DNA of 64,000 nucleotides from Planosporangium mesophilum (GTDB lineage Bacteria > Actinomycetota > Actinomycetes > Mycobacteriales > Micromonosporaceae), in NCBI RefSeq assembly GCF_016863255.1, contig NZ_BOON01000034.1, positions 86,045-150,044 of the forward strand. Reading direction: 5' to 3'. Each line of letters begins with the position of its first letter. Positions within the stretch are counted from its first letter, which is position 1. The notes under the pieces were generated by a model. It was given only the letters and a program-made list of their open reading frames with translations, was not told the origin of the DNA and made no database searches. Below are positions 1 through 7,778 of this stretch, one piece after another. Both the position numbers and the translations under genes were made by a program.

Positions 1-425
1 GCGACGGCGAGGTACACGAGCTGACCGGCAGCGGCGAGGAGCGGGCACCGGTCGGTCCGGTGCGGCGCTACCTGTACGACCCGGACGGCGCCGTGGTCCG
101 CGCCCACCTCGTCGCGGAGTTCGCCGCGACCGTGGACGGCACGCTCGCCGACCCCGAGATCGCCTACGTCTACGCCGACAGTCCACTGCCCACCCCGTAC
201 GGGCGGTGCCTGGAGGTGTTGGAGGTGCTGCCGTTCTCGCTGAAGCGGCTGCGGTCGGCGCTGCGTACCCGAGGAGTCGGCGCGGTCACGATCGCCAAGC
301 GCGGCTCCGCCGTCGACGTCGAACGGCTGCGCCGCGACCTGCGGCTGTCCGGGGACGCGGAGCTGACCGTCGTGCTCACCCGCGTCGCCGGGGCGCAGAC
401 CGCGCTGCTATGCGCCCCGGTGTGA
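1..425 (+). CDS. class I SAM methyltransferase with THUMP-like C-terminal domain (3' end only)
   Basis: The frame is open from the window edge to the stop at 423-425, so this is the C-terminal part of a gene that begins outside the window. The visible ~140 residues (DPDGAVVRAHLVAEFAATVDG, then SPLPTPYGRCLEVLEVLPFS and a KRGSAVDVERLRRDLRLSGD stretch) match the THUMP-like C-terminal domain found behind a Rossmann methyltransferase domain in actinobacterial proteins. The catalytic domain itself is not visible, so methyltransferase activity is family knowledge, not something seen here. Its last codons overlap the 3' end of the convergent gene ending at 408. Confidence 0.75.
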   Translation, partial: DGEVHELTGSGEERAPVGPVRRYLYDPDGAVVRAHLVAEFAATVDGTLADPEIAYVYADSPLPTPYGRCLEVLEVLPFSLKRLRSALRTRGVGAVTIAKRGSAVDVERLRRDLRLSGDAELTVVLTRVAGAQTALLCAPV

Positions 426-773
426 GCCCTGGTGGTGGCGGATCCGGTCGTGCACCTCCCGCCACGCGCCGCAGCCGGCCACCCGCAGCGTGTGCGCCCG
501 CCACGAACGCGGCTCCGGCCGCTGCCCGGTCGCGGCCGGGCGGTGGGTGATCGCCGGCCCCACCGGGGCCAAGGCCGGTCGACCGGAGGGCGCGCTCACC
601 GGCGCGACCGCCGGCCGGCCGGGAGCGGTCGCGATCACGGCCGGCCGGCTACAGCGCGAGTCGGTCCGGTGCACGGTCTCCTTCGCCCAGGCCCGCACCC
701 CGACCAGGAGTAGCGCCGTCGCGGCGACAACGCAGGAAAGCGCCAACGCGTACAGCCGGCGGCTCCGCGTCAT
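408..773 (-). CDS. small membrane-anchored hypothetical protein
   Basis: A 121-residue protein starting MTRSRRLYALALSCVVAATA. Residues ~6-27 form one hydrophobic segment after a basic N-terminus, so it is a signal-anchor or signal peptide; the remainder is Ala/Pro/Arg-rich and low in complexity (repeated PAVAPVSAP-like and PALAPVGPA-like stretches). A good ribosome binding site (GGAGGT) lies 6 nt before the chosen ATG, which is the main reason to believe the gene and to reject the longer 160-residue reading starting at 890. I recognise no family. It ends by overlapping the convergent methyltransferase by 18 nt. Confidence 0.55.
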   Translation of the reverse strand: MTRSRRLYALALSCVVAATALLLVGVRAWAKETVHRTDSRCSRPAVIATAPGRPAVAPVSAPSGRPALAPVGPAITHRPAATGQRPEPRSWRAHTLRVAGCGAWREVHDRIRHHQGSHRGA

Positions 774-873
774 GACCAACACCTCCATCGTCGGCCTCAC
801 GATAGAAGATCCCGTCGATGTCGACCGTCCCGGGCGGTCAACCGGCCCGGCCGACCCCGGTACCCTGCATTGC

Positions 874-1350
874 GTGGCAGGGCAGGGCACGCCGGCGACC
901 GTACTGCTCGGCCGGCAGAAGGTCGCGCATCAGGTGCACTCGTACCGACATGACCCCCGTAGCGAATCGTATGGCGCGGAGGCCGCCTCTGCTCTCGGCG
1001 TGGAGCCGGCGCGGTGCTTCAAGACGCTGGTGGTTACCGTAGACGGCGACCTGACCGTCGCGGTCGTACCGGTGACCGGCTCGCTGGACCTCAAGGCGCT
1101 CGCCTCCGCCACCGGCGGTAAGCGCGCCGCCATGGCGGACCCGGCGCTGGCCGAGCGGACGACCGGGTACGTGCGCGGCGGCATCAGCCCGCTCGGTCAG
1201 CGCAAGCGGCTGCCCACCGTGGTCGACGCCTCGGCACTGGAGCACGAAACGGTGTACGTGTCAGCCGGCCGCCGCGGGCTGGAGATCGAACTCGCCCCGG
1301 CCGAGCTGGTGAGGCTCACCGGCGCCGCCGTGGCGCCCATAGCAGGCTGA
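874..1350 (+). CDS. ybaK: YbaK/EbsC-type aminoacyl-tRNA deacylase
   Basis: A 158-residue protein of the YbaK/EbsC family, which hydrolyses mischarged Cys-tRNA(Pro) in trans of prolyl-tRNA synthetase. Visible family marks are the early HQVHSYRHDP stretch, CFKTLVVTVDGDLTVAVVPV, the substrate-binding region GGKRAAMADPALAERTTGYV and the signature GGISPLGQRKRLPTVVD. The GTG at 874 gives the usual family length; the longer open frame from 490 adds a low-complexity extension that no member has. It stands alone, divergent from the gene at 408-773. Confidence 0.88.
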   Translation: MAGQGTPATVLLGRQKVAHQVHSYRHDPRSESYGAEAASALGVEPARCFKTLVVTVDGDLTVAVVPVTGSLDLKALASATGGKRAAMADPALAERTTGYVRGGISPLGQRKRLPTVVDASALEHETVYVSAGRRGLEIELAPAELVRLTGAAVAPIAG

Positions 1351-1409
1351 TCGGGCGAAACACTGCCGTGAGTTCACGTGGTGTCACTGTCTTCTACCAC
1401 TACTGTCAC

Positions 1410-1470
1410 CTCGAGTTAACCCGGCGACCCTACGTTTCACCTGCCAGAAGGCGTTAACCAAGGAGATCCG
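1410..1470 (+). promoter_or_regulatory. leader with GTTAACC direct repeats and strong ribosome binding site
   Basis: Two copies of GTTAACC (about 1415-1421 and 1453-1459) lie in the short leader of the 35-residue peptide gene, the second directly abutting an AAGGAG Shine-Dalgarno 5 nt before the ATG. Further up is a run with repeated TGTCAC words. This could be an operator or part of the promoter; no clear -10/-35 pair was assigned. Confidence 0.35.
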
Positions 1471-1578
1471 ATGGCCGAGGTAGTTTCCGCGATCGCGGTG
1501 CAGGTCGTCAGCGCCCTGCTCATCTCTCTCATCGCAGCCGCCGCCAAGCGGCTCGTGGGGCAGACCGCCGCCGCCTGA
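1471..1578 (+). CDS. 35-residue hydrophobic peptide
   Basis: ATG at 1471, TGA at 1576-1578. The peptide begins MAEVVSAIAVQVVSALL, is hydrophobic and helix-prone over residues ~4-25, and then carries KRLVGQT and a triple-Ala end. An AAGGAG Shine-Dalgarno sits 5 nt upstream, among the best in the window. I do not recognise the family. Candidates by shape alone are a single-pass membrane peptide, a type I toxin-like peptide or a leader/signalling peptide; none is supported beyond shape. It stands as an isolated transcription unit, convergent with the t6A cluster and separated from it by a hairpin. Confidence 0.6.
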   Translation: MAEVVSAIAVQVVSALLISLIAAAAKRLVGQTAAA

Positions 1579-1622
1579 CCGTACCGCTCAGCACGATACG
1601 CACCACAGACGACGGGTAGATC

Positions 1623-1644
1623 CGCGCCGCCACCAGGCGGCGCG
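1623..1644. terminator. hairpin between convergent genes
   Basis: A perfect 9-bp stem (CGCGCCGCC / GGCGGCGCG) with a 4-nt loop lies between the convergent peptide gene (ends 1578) and the ABM protein gene (ends 1666). Without a clear T tract it is a probable bidirectional terminator. Confidence 0.5.
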
Positions 1645-1665
1645 CCAGCCGTCAGCCGCCTTTCT

Positions 1666-1920
1666 TCAGCGGTCGACCGGCGTGAAGTCCCAGGAGTGGG
1701 CCTTCCGGGCGACGAGATGACCCGGCGGCTCGGGTAGCGCCGCCGGCGTGTTGCGCCACTTCGAGATCATCACGATCCGGCCGTCGGTCGACGAGAACAC
1801 CTCGGTACCGACGTGCATCGGGTGCGCCTCGAACTCGGGGACGGCCGCCTCGCACACCCAAGACAGCAGGTCGTCGAACCCCTCCGGGTGGGCACGTACC
1901 TCCCACATCCGTACGATCAC
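1666..1920 (-). CDS. antibiotic biosynthesis monooxygenase (ABM) fold protein
   Basis: About 84 residues from the GTG at 1920 (VIVRMWEVRAHPEGFDDLLS...), a dimeric alpha/beta-barrel ABM-like protein: an opening beta strand with an R-x-W/R pattern, the HVGTEVFSS strand, and a closing RIVMISKWRN strand typical of the fold. A GGGGAGGGGAG purine run just upstream favours this start. An alternative ATG at 1956 overlaps the tsaD stop as TAATG and would add [12 protein letters not shown]. Either way it is the last gene of the t6A cluster and probably translationally coupled to tsaD. Family members range from monooxygenases to haem-degrading enzymes; the substrate cannot be told. Confidence 0.72.
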   Translation of the reverse strand: MIVRMWEVRAHPEGFDDLLSWVCEAAVPEFEAHPMHVGTEVFSSTDGRIVMISKWRNTPAALPEPPGHLVARKAHSWDFTPVDR

Positions 1921-1955
1921 CGCGCTCCCCTCCCCGTCACCGGAACGCCCGGACA

Positions 1956-3002
1956 TTATCCGGTCACCACCGTCAGCGGCATCGCGGAGTCGGCGGGCAG
2001 ATCCAGCGAGCTCGGCTGGGCACCGGCCGCGACGAGGTGGGAGCCGAGCGCCGCGACCATCGCACCGTTGTCGGTGCACAGCTTCGGCCTCGGTACCCGT
2101 ACCGTGATCCCGTATTTGGCGGCGCGCTGCTCGGCGACCACGCGCAGCCGCGAGTTGGCCGCCACCCCGCCGCCGATCACGAGCGTCTCCACCCCGGAGG
2201 TGCGGCAGGCATCGACCGCCTTGGCCGCGAGCACGTCGCAGACCGCCTCCTGGAAGCTGGCCGCGACGTCGTTCACGGGTACCGGCTCCCCGGCCCGCTG
2301 CCGGGCCTCCACCCAGCGCGCGACGGCCGTCTTCAGCCCGGAGAACGAGAAGTCGAACCGGTGCCGCTCCAGATCCCGGGGACCGGTGAGGCCACGCGGG
2401 AAGCTGATGCTCGCCGGGTCGCCCTCCCGGGCCGCCCGGTCGATCGGCGGACCGCCGGGGAACGGCAGCCCGAGCAGCCGGGCGACCTTGTCGAACGCCT
2501 CCCCCGCCGCGTCGTCGATGGTGTTGCCCAACGGCGTGACGCCACTGGCCAGGTCGTCGACGAGCAGCAGGCTGGAGTGGCCGCCGGAGACCAGCAGCGC
2601 GACCGCCGGCTCGGGCAGCGGACCGTGCTCCAGGGTGTCGACGGCGACGTGCGCGGCGAGGTGGTTGACGCCGTAGAGCGGCTTGTCGGCGGCGACGGCG
2701 TACGCCTTGGCGGCCGCGACCCCGACCAGCAGCGCGCCGGCCAGGCCGGGCCCGGCGGTCACCGCGATCGCGTCCACGTCGGCGAGGGTGACGCCGGCGG
2801 TGTCCAGCGCCCGCTGCATGGTCGGCACCATCGCCTCCAGGTGGGCGCGGCTGGCGACCTCGGGGACGACCCCGCCGAACCGGGCGTGCTCGTCGACGCT
2901 GGACGCGATCGCGTCGGCGAGCAGCGTGTGCCCGCGCACGATCCCGACCCCGGTCTCGTCGCAGGAGGTCTCGATGCCGAGAACCAGTGGTTCGGATTTC
3001 AT
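1956..3002 (-). CDS. tsaD: tRNA N6-adenosine threonylcarbamoyltransferase
   Basis: A 348-residue Kae1/TsaD protein that, with TsaB and TsaE, transfers the threonylcarbamoyl group onto A37 of ANN-decoding tRNAs (t6A). Seen: N-terminal [15 protein letters not shown], the metal-binding HLAAHV pair of histidines, [14 protein letters not shown] phosphate-binding loop, [20 protein letters not shown] and a late [12 protein letters not shown] and [12 protein letters not shown]. Length is normal. It overlaps rimI by 4 nt (ATGA) and is followed by the ABM gene; the usual neighbour groES/groEL is not present here. Confidence 0.97.
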   Translation of the reverse strand: MKSEPLVLGIETSCDETGVGIVRGHTLLADAIASSVDEHARFGGVVPEVASRAHLEAMVPTMQRALDTAGVTLADVDAIAVTAGPGLAGALLVGVAAAKAYAVAADKPLYGVNHLAAHVAVDTLEHGPLPEPAVALLVSGGHSSLLLVDDLASGVTPLGNTIDDAAGEAFDKVARLLGLPFPGGPPIDRAAREGDPASISFPRGLTGPRDLERHRFDFSFSGLKTAVARWVEARQRAGEPVPVNDVAASFQEAVCDVLAAKAVDACRTSGVETLVIGGGVAANSRLRVVAEQRAAKYGITVRVPRPKLCTDNGAMVAALGSHLVAAGAQPSSLDLPADSAMPLTVVTG

Positions 3003-3442
3003 GTCGGCTCCTCGCGCAGCATGACCAATGCGTCGGTGTTGCTCGGCTGGTAGTAGCCCTTACGCACCCCGACGGGCTCGAACCCGTAGTCGGCGTACAG
3101 CTTCTGGGCCGCCACGTTGTCGACCGCGACCTCCAGCAGCACCCGGTGCGCCCCCCGCTCCCGCGCCCGCGTGAGCAGCGCCTCCAGCAGGACCCGGCCA
3201 ACGCCCCGGCGCTGCGCGTCCCGGCGTACCGCGATGTTCTGCACCCACGCCTCGTCCGGTGGCGTGACCGCCAGCCCGGCGTAGCCGATGACCCCGTCAC
3301 CGTCGGTCGCGACGAGGTAGTGGTGGCCCGAGGCCAGCTCGTTCCAGAACATGCTGGCCGTCCAGCGCTCCTCGCCGAACAGGTCCGCCTCGATCGGTAG
3401 CAGCTCGTCGATGTGCCACCAGCGCAGCCGCTCGATCTTCAC
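2999..3442 (-). CDS. rimI: ribosomal protein S18-alanine N-acetyltransferase
   Basis: A 147-residue GNAT protein. The acetyl-CoA loop is visible as [18 protein letters not shown] (R/Q-x-x-G-x-G/A pattern), followed by [27 protein letters not shown], the conserved C-terminal strand and YxxxGF motif of RimI. Family members acetylate the N-terminal alanine of S18 or other protein N-termini. It sits between tsaB and tsaD with 4-nt overlaps on both sides, the usual actinobacterial arrangement. Confidence 0.92.
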   Translation of the reverse strand: MKIERLRWWHIDELLPIEADLFGEERWTASMFWNELASGHHYLVATDGDGVIGYAGLAVTPPDEAWVQNIAVRRDAQRRGVGRVLLEALLTRARERGAHRVLLEVAVDNVAAQKLYADYGFEPVGVRKGYYQPSNTDALVMLREEPT

Positions 3443-4101
3443 TGGAGTACGGACTTCCGTTGCTGCCCGGGCAGCGTGGCGTCGGGGCGGCGAAGGTACA
3501 GCGGGGTGAGCGGCTCGCCCGGTGCCCGGTCGCGGACCCGGTCCGCGGCCAGCGCGGCGAGCGCCTCCGGCACCGGGTAGCGCGGTCCGTCCGCCGCCAG
3601 GCCGAGCTCGTACTTCTCGGCGCCCTCCCCGACCGCGCGCCGCGCGCCGGCCGCCGCCGCGCGGGCCGCGACCTCGTCGGGGCGGTCGACGGCCGGGCCG
3701 GTGATCCGCTCGCCGTCGGTGTAGACCGCCCAGTACAGCTCCTTGCGCCGGGCGTCGGTGGCGGCCAGCACCGTACCCGGCTGGCCCCAGCCCAGCGCGT
3801 CGAGCGAGCAGACGCCGTAGGTCGGGATGCCCAGGCTGTGGCCGAGGGCGGCCGCGGTGACGAGACCGACCCGCAGTCCGGTGAAGGGTCCGGGCCCGAG
3901 CCCGGCGACGACCGCCGCCAGTTCGCCCGGCTTGACGCCGGCATCGGCGAGCACGCCCTGGATCGCGGGCGCGAGCAGCTCGCCGTGGGCGCGCGCGTCG
4001 ACGCTCACCCGGAGCGTCAGGATCTCGACGTCGTCCCGCCGCACCGCGGCGACCGCCGCCGTGACGGCGGGGGTCGCGGAGTCAAGCACCACTACCAGCA
4101 C
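3439..4101 (-). CDS. tsaB: tRNA threonylcarbamoyladenosine biosynthesis protein TsaB
   Basis: A 220-residue ASKHA-fold paralogue of TsaD (LDSATPAVTAAVAAV start; AVVAGLGPGPFTGLRVGLVTAAALGH core, the conserved G-P-G-S/P-F-T-G-L-R motif). TsaB is the non-catalytic scaffold bridging TsaD and TsaE. Overlaps rimI by 4 nt; 27 nt separate it from tsaE upstream. Confidence 0.95.
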   Translation of the reverse strand: MLVVVLDSATPAVTAAVAAVRRDDVEILTLRVSVDARAHGELLAPAIQGVLADAGVKPGELAAVVAGLGPGPFTGLRVGLVTAAALGHSLGIPTYGVCSLDALGWGQPGTVLAATDARRKELYWAVYTDGERITGPAVDRPDEVAARAAAAGARRAVGEGAEKYELGLAADGPRYPVPEALAALAADRVRDRAPGEPLTPLYLRRPDATLPGQQRKSVLQ

Positions 4102-4128
4102 GCAGCAACCCTAGTCCGCACCGTGGAG

Positions 4129-4620
4129 TCAGCGAGCAGCCACCGTCGGGAAGGCGGCCAGCCGGGCCGGCCAGTCGCCGCCGTGCGCCACCAGGTCCAC
4201 CACCCGTGACTCGTCGTCCCGGCGGTCGATGCGGACCTCCAGGTACGCGTCGACCAACTGCTCGACGAGCCCCTCGCCCCACTCGACCACGGTGACCGCG
4301 TCGTCCACCGTCGCGTCCAGGTCAAGATCGTCGACCTCGGCGCGCGGGTCGGGGACGGCGCCCAGCCGGTACGCGTCGACGTGCACCAGCGGCACCCGCC
4401 CACCGCGCGCCGGATCGGCCCGGTGCACCCGGGCGATGACGAAGGTCGGGGAGGTGATGTCGCCCCGGACGCCCAGGCCGGCACCGATTCCCTGCACCAG
4501 TACGGTCTTGCCGGCGCCCAGCGGCCCGGTCAGCACCACGAGGTCACCGGCGCGCAGCAACCGGGCCAGGCTCTGCCCGTACTCACGCGTGTCCTCGACT
4601 CCTGCCAACGCGACTGTCAT
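4129..4620 (-). CDS. tsaE: tRNA threonylcarbamoyladenosine biosynthesis ATPase TsaE
   Basis: A 163-residue P-loop ATPase that powers turnover of the TsaBD complex. Seen: Walker A GPLGAGKTVLVQGIG at residues ~32-46, SPTFVIARVH and the VHVDAYRLG motif, and VVEWGEGL near the Walker B position. The open frame continues to 4968, but the ATG at 4620 gives the family length and overlaps the upstream hydrolase stop by 4 nt. The C-terminal part is longer and more acidic than in E. coli. Confidence 0.93.
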   Translation of the reverse strand: MTVALAGVEDTREYGQSLARLLRAGDLVVLTGPLGAGKTVLVQGIGAGLGVRGDITSPTFVIARVHRADPARGGRVPLVHVDAYRLGAVPDPRAEVDDLDLDATVDDAVTVVEWGEGLVEQLVDAYLEVRIDRRDDESRVVDLVAHGGDWPARLAAFPTVAAR

Positions 4621-5675
4621 GCCACCCTCTGCAGAAACGACCCGATTGCCGCGTTGACCTCGTCGGCGTGCTCCAGCAACACCACGTGCCCGCCGTTGGA
4701 CACGACGACCATCTCGGCGTCGGGCAGCGCCTTGCAGATCTCCTGCGAGTGCGCCAGCGGCGTGAGCACGTCCACGTCGCCGCAGACGACGAGCACCGGC
4801 ACCTCGCGCAACGCGGCGAGCGCGAGCAGCCGGGCGTGCGTATAGAGCGTACGCAGGTAGCGGGCGATCACCTCGGCGGAGGTCGCCGAGTTCATCGTCT
4901 CCACGTACGAGACCAGCGCCGGGCTCGGGCGCTGGGTGCCGAACCCGTATCGCCGGGTCAGCAGCCACGCCAGGTCGGTCCCGGCCCTGCGGGCCCGGTC
5001 GACCATCGCCACAGTGATCTTGCCGGCGTTGCGGACCAGCGGCATGAGCGGGTGCCGGAACCTGGCCACCACCTCCGGCAGCCCGAAGGTCACCTGGTCG
5101 AGGTTGCCGGCCGAGGTGGAGATCAGAACGACGCCGGCCACCCGCTCGGCGAACAGCCGGGGAGCCTGCTCTGCCAGAGCCATGATCGTCATGCCGCCCA
5201 TCGAGTGGCCGACGAGCACGATCCGGCCGGTGGGCGCGGTCACCTCGATCACCGACGCCAGCCCGGCGGCGAGCGCCTCCAGGGTGTACTCCCCGTCCTT
5301 GAGCCGCCCCGACCGGCCGTGCCCCGGCTGGTCGTAGAAGACCATCCGGTACCTGCCCTCGAAGCCGCGCCGCTGGAAGTGGAACGTGCCCATGTCGAGG
5401 CAGAAACCGTGCACGAAGATCACGGTCAGGTCGTCCGGGCCGGTCTCGGACTTCAGTAGCTCCACGTGCAGGTCGATCCCGTCCGGGGTGACGACCGTCA
5501 GCTCGTCGTCGTGGGGCAGCTTGCCGAAGGGCTCGTCCGCGAAGGGATCCTCCTGCCGTTGCGTGCGGCGGACCAGCGCCCGCTCGGCGGCCACGCCGGC
5601 CGCGATGCCCGCGGCGGCCACCCCGACGATCGCTCCGAAGATCCCGGCGCGCCGCGCAGTCTTCGCTCTAGCCAA
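4617..5675 (-). CDS. alpha/beta-fold hydrolase
   Basis: A 352-residue protein with a basic N-terminus and hydrophobic, Ala/Gly-rich segment (residues ~10-30, GIFGAIVGVAAAGIAAGVAA) that looks like a membrane anchor or uncleaved signal. The hydrolase domain follows: oxyanion region VHGFCLDMGTFHFQR, nucleophile elbow GHSMGGMT, acid loop CGDVDVLTPL and histidine GGHVVLLEH, so the catalytic triad is complete. The substrate is unknown. The gene lies between alr and tsaE, overlapping both (8 nt and 4 nt), a conserved actinobacterial arrangement. Confidence 0.88.
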   Translation of the reverse strand: MARAKTARRAGIFGAIVGVAAAGIAAGVAAERALVRRTQRQEDPFADEPFGKLPHDDELTVVTPDGIDLHVELLKSETGPDDLTVIFVHGFCLDMGTFHFQRRGFEGRYRMVFYDQPGHGRSGRLKDGEYTLEALAAGLASVIEVTAPTGRIVLVGHSMGGMTIMALAEQAPRLFAERVAGVVLISTSAGNLDQVTFGLPEVVARFRHPLMPLVRNAGKITVAMVDRARRAGTDLAWLLTRRYGFGTQRPSPALVSYVETMNSATSAEVIARYLRTLYTHARLLALAALREVPVLVVCGDVDVLTPLAHSQEICKALPDAEMVVVSNGGHVVLLEHADEVNAAIGSFLQRVA

Positions 5676-6795
5676 CCGTGCCCCGCTCCCCGTCGTAGTG
5701 TCGCGGCACCCGGGCGCTGCCGAACCGCGTCACGATCTCGTAGTTGATGGTGCCGCACACCCGCGCCCAGTCGTCGGCGGTCGGCTCGCCGTCGTCGCCG
5801 GGGCCGAACAGGACCGCCGGATCCCCGGCGGTGACCGGATCGTCGCCGCAGTCGACGACGACCTGGTCCATGCAGACCCGGCCGGCGATGTGGCGCACCC
5901 GCCCGCCGATGGCGACCGGCCCGCCGCTGCTCGCCGCGCGGGGCACGCCGTCGGCGTACCCGAACGGAACGACGGCGAGGGTGGTCTCGGTGGGGGTGAC
6001 GTAGGTGTGGCCGTACGAGACGCCCTGGCCGGCGGCGACCCGCTTGGCGATCATGACGCGGCCCCGCGCGGTCATGGCGGGCCGTAGCCCGAAGTCACGG
6101 TCCGGGATCGGGGACAGCCCGTACATCGCGATGCCGGCGCGGACGAGGTCGAAGTGCGCGTCCGGGCGGGTCAGGATGGCCGCGGAGTTGGCGATGTGGC
6201 GGACCCGGGGGGTGATCCCGTAGCGCTCCGCCACCGCCAGGGCGGTGTGGAAGTTCGCTAACTGAGCGTCGATCGAGGGGTGGCCCGGCTCGTCGGCGCA
6301 GGCGAAGTGGCTCCACACGCCGACCACCTCGACCGCGCCGTCGGCCTGCGCCTTGGCCGCCGACTCGACCAGCGAGGCCCAGTCCGCGGGCAGCGCGCCG
6401 CTGCGGCTCAGGCCGGTATCGATCTTGAGGTGCAGCCGGGCCGGGCGGCCCACCCGACGGGCCGCCGCGACCACCTCGGCCAGGCCGGACTGCGACGAGG
6501 CAGCCAGGTCGACATCGGCGGCCACCCCGTCGTGCAGGGGCTGGCCGGGGGCGAGTAACCAGGCGAGGACCGGCACGGTGATCCCCGCCGTCCGTAACTG
6601 GAGCGCTTCCCAGAGGGTGCATCCGCCGAGCCAGGTCGCCCCGGCCTCGATGGCGGCGCGGGCGACGGGCACCATGCCGTGCCCGTACCCGTCGCCCTTG
6701 ACCACCGCCATCACGTCGGCAGCCGTGCCGCGCCTGATCAGGGCCAGGTTGTTCCGGACCGCATCAAGATCAACGCGTACCTCCGCCTGCCACAT
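5668..6795 (-). CDS. alr: alanine racemase
   Basis: A PLP enzyme of ~375 residues making D-alanine for peptidoglycan. The PLP-binding lysine lies in AVVKGDGYGHGMVP (family consensus VKANAYGHG, here with GDG instead of ANA), the phosphate-binding tyrosine in RAGIAMYGLSP, and the catalytic tyrosine in GVSYGHTYVTP. ATG at 6795 is chosen because MWQAEVRVDLDAVRNN starts where the family does; a TTG at 6825 would add 10 residues. It opens the run alr-hydrolase-tsaE-tsaB-rimI-tsaD-ABM. Confidence 0.95.
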   Translation of the reverse strand: MWQAEVRVDLDAVRNNLALIRRGTAADVMAVVKGDGYGHGMVPVARAAIEAGATWLGGCTLWEALQLRTAGITVPVLAWLLAPGQPLHDGVAADVDLAASSQSGLAEVVAAARRVGRPARLHLKIDTGLSRSGALPADWASLVESAAKAQADGAVEVVGVWSHFACADEPGHPSIDAQLANFHTALAVAERYGITPRVRHIANSAAILTRPDAHFDLVRAGIAMYGLSPIPDRDFGLRPAMTARGRVMIAKRVAAGQGVSYGHTYVTPTETTLAVVPFGYADGVPRAASSGGPVAIGGRVRHIAGRVCMDQVVVDCGDDPVTAGDPAVLFGPGDDGEPTADDWARVCGTINYEIVTRFGSARVPRHYDGERGTVG

Positions 6796-6835
6796 GCCGA
6801 CCAGAGTAGCGACAGCCGCTGACAAATCCCGCCGA

Positions 6836-7582
6836 CTACGGCTGGTACGAGGCTGCGGGCGCCTCGACGAGCTTGGCGGTGGGGACCGTCACGGTCACCG
6901 GCGCGCCGAAGTTGGAGAAGGTGATGTTGTAGAGCATGTCCTTGCCCTGGTCTGCGCCGGGGAACCTCGTGTTGAACTCCGAGACGTACCCCTGGGCGTC
7001 GACCTTCGCGGTGAACTCGACCGCGTTCGCCTTGGCGCCCGCGGCCTTGATCAGCCCTTCCAACATCTTCGCGCCACCCGGCGTCGCCGCGGTCACCTTG
7101 GCGAGATCGATGGTGCCCTGGTAGGAGTTGGGAGTGGGCGAGGTCACCGTCACGGCACCCTCGAGCATCGCCAGGGCGACGACCGGGTCCGCGACGATCA
7201 ACATGCCGTGCTCGGCCGGGAACTTGGCGACGACCATGTGCAGGTTCTTGCCACCCAGGTCCTTCACGCCGAGCATGTAGAGGTCCTTCTCGGCGACGAC
7301 GAGGTGCATCTGCTCCCCGGCGTTGGTGAGGTCGACCGTGCCCATCTTCTTGGTGACGTCGTACGCACCGGTCGTGTCCTCGTCGCCTCCGTCGAGGTTG
7401 AACGAGACGTTGACGGCCTTGGTCTTGGTCACGGCGGCGGAGAGCAGTTCGGCGGGCTTCGGTGACGGCGACGCGGCCGGCTTCGCCGTCCCGCCGCTCT
7501 TGTCGGCGCTGGACCCGCAGGCGGCCAGCGGCATCAGCAGCGCGGCGGACAGCGCCACGCCCGTAGCGAGCTTGCGAAACAT
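6836..7582 (-). CDS. LppX/LprG-like lipoprotein, copy 1
   Basis: A 248-residue exported lipoprotein: MFRKLATGVALSAALLMPLA signal ending in lipobox LAAC with Cys22, a Ser/Pro/Lys-rich linker, then an LppX/LprAFG-type domain (residues ~45-245) of alternating strands, as in proteins that bind lipids in a hydrophobic cavity. Strongly similar along its whole length to its neighbour at 7779-8528 (both end EAPAASY plus two residues), so the two are tandem duplicates. A lipid-carrying envelope role is inferred from the family. Confidence 0.85.
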   Translation of the reverse strand: MFRKLATGVALSAALLMPLAACGSSADKSGGTAKPAASPSPKPAELLSAAVTKTKAVNVSFNLDGGDEDTTGAYDVTKKMGTVDLTNAGEQMHLVVAEKDLYMLGVKDLGGKNLHMVVAKFPAEHGMLIVADPVVALAMLEGAVTVTSPTPNSYQGTIDLAKVTAATPGGAKMLEGLIKAAGAKANAVEFTAKVDAQGYVSEFNTRFPGADQGKDMLYNITFSNFGAPVTVTVPTAKLVEAPAASYQP

Positions 7583-7620
7583 TGGTGTCCTTCAGTTTCC
7601 GGGGGTTGGACGGGCAGGCG

Positions 7621-7765
7621 CCCGACACACTGGGCAGATGCTAGGCGATCTATGTAGCCGAGACCGCCTCGACCCACGGCCCGCGTTCGGATGCACCACA
7701 TGCCGCTACGTCCGGGCACGGGCCGGAGCGCACCGACCACATAGGACGCTGCCACCGGACCTGAC
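7621..7765 (-). pseudogene. duplicated 3' fragment of nnr plus its downstream leader
   Basis: Read on the minus strand in frame, this stretch gives ASYVVGALRPVPGRSGMW, nearly the same as the C-terminus of Nnr (ASDVVGALRPVLGRTGMW) encoded at 8675-8760. The DNA beyond also matches the nnr-to-lipoprotein spacer (shared GGGCAGATGCTAGGCG). It is the fossil edge of the tandem duplication that made the two lipoprotein genes. The offset between lipoprotein starts is 946 nt and between the two GMW codons 991 nt; the 45-nt difference is close to two 22-bp repeat units present only in the upstream leader. Confidence 0.8.
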
Positions 7766-7778
7766 CCGGCGGCGCCGA

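Noticed and set aside
5668..5675. Frame problem between the alpha/beta hydrolase and alr
   Set aside because: The 8-nt overlap is a normal short gene overlap; both products are complete.
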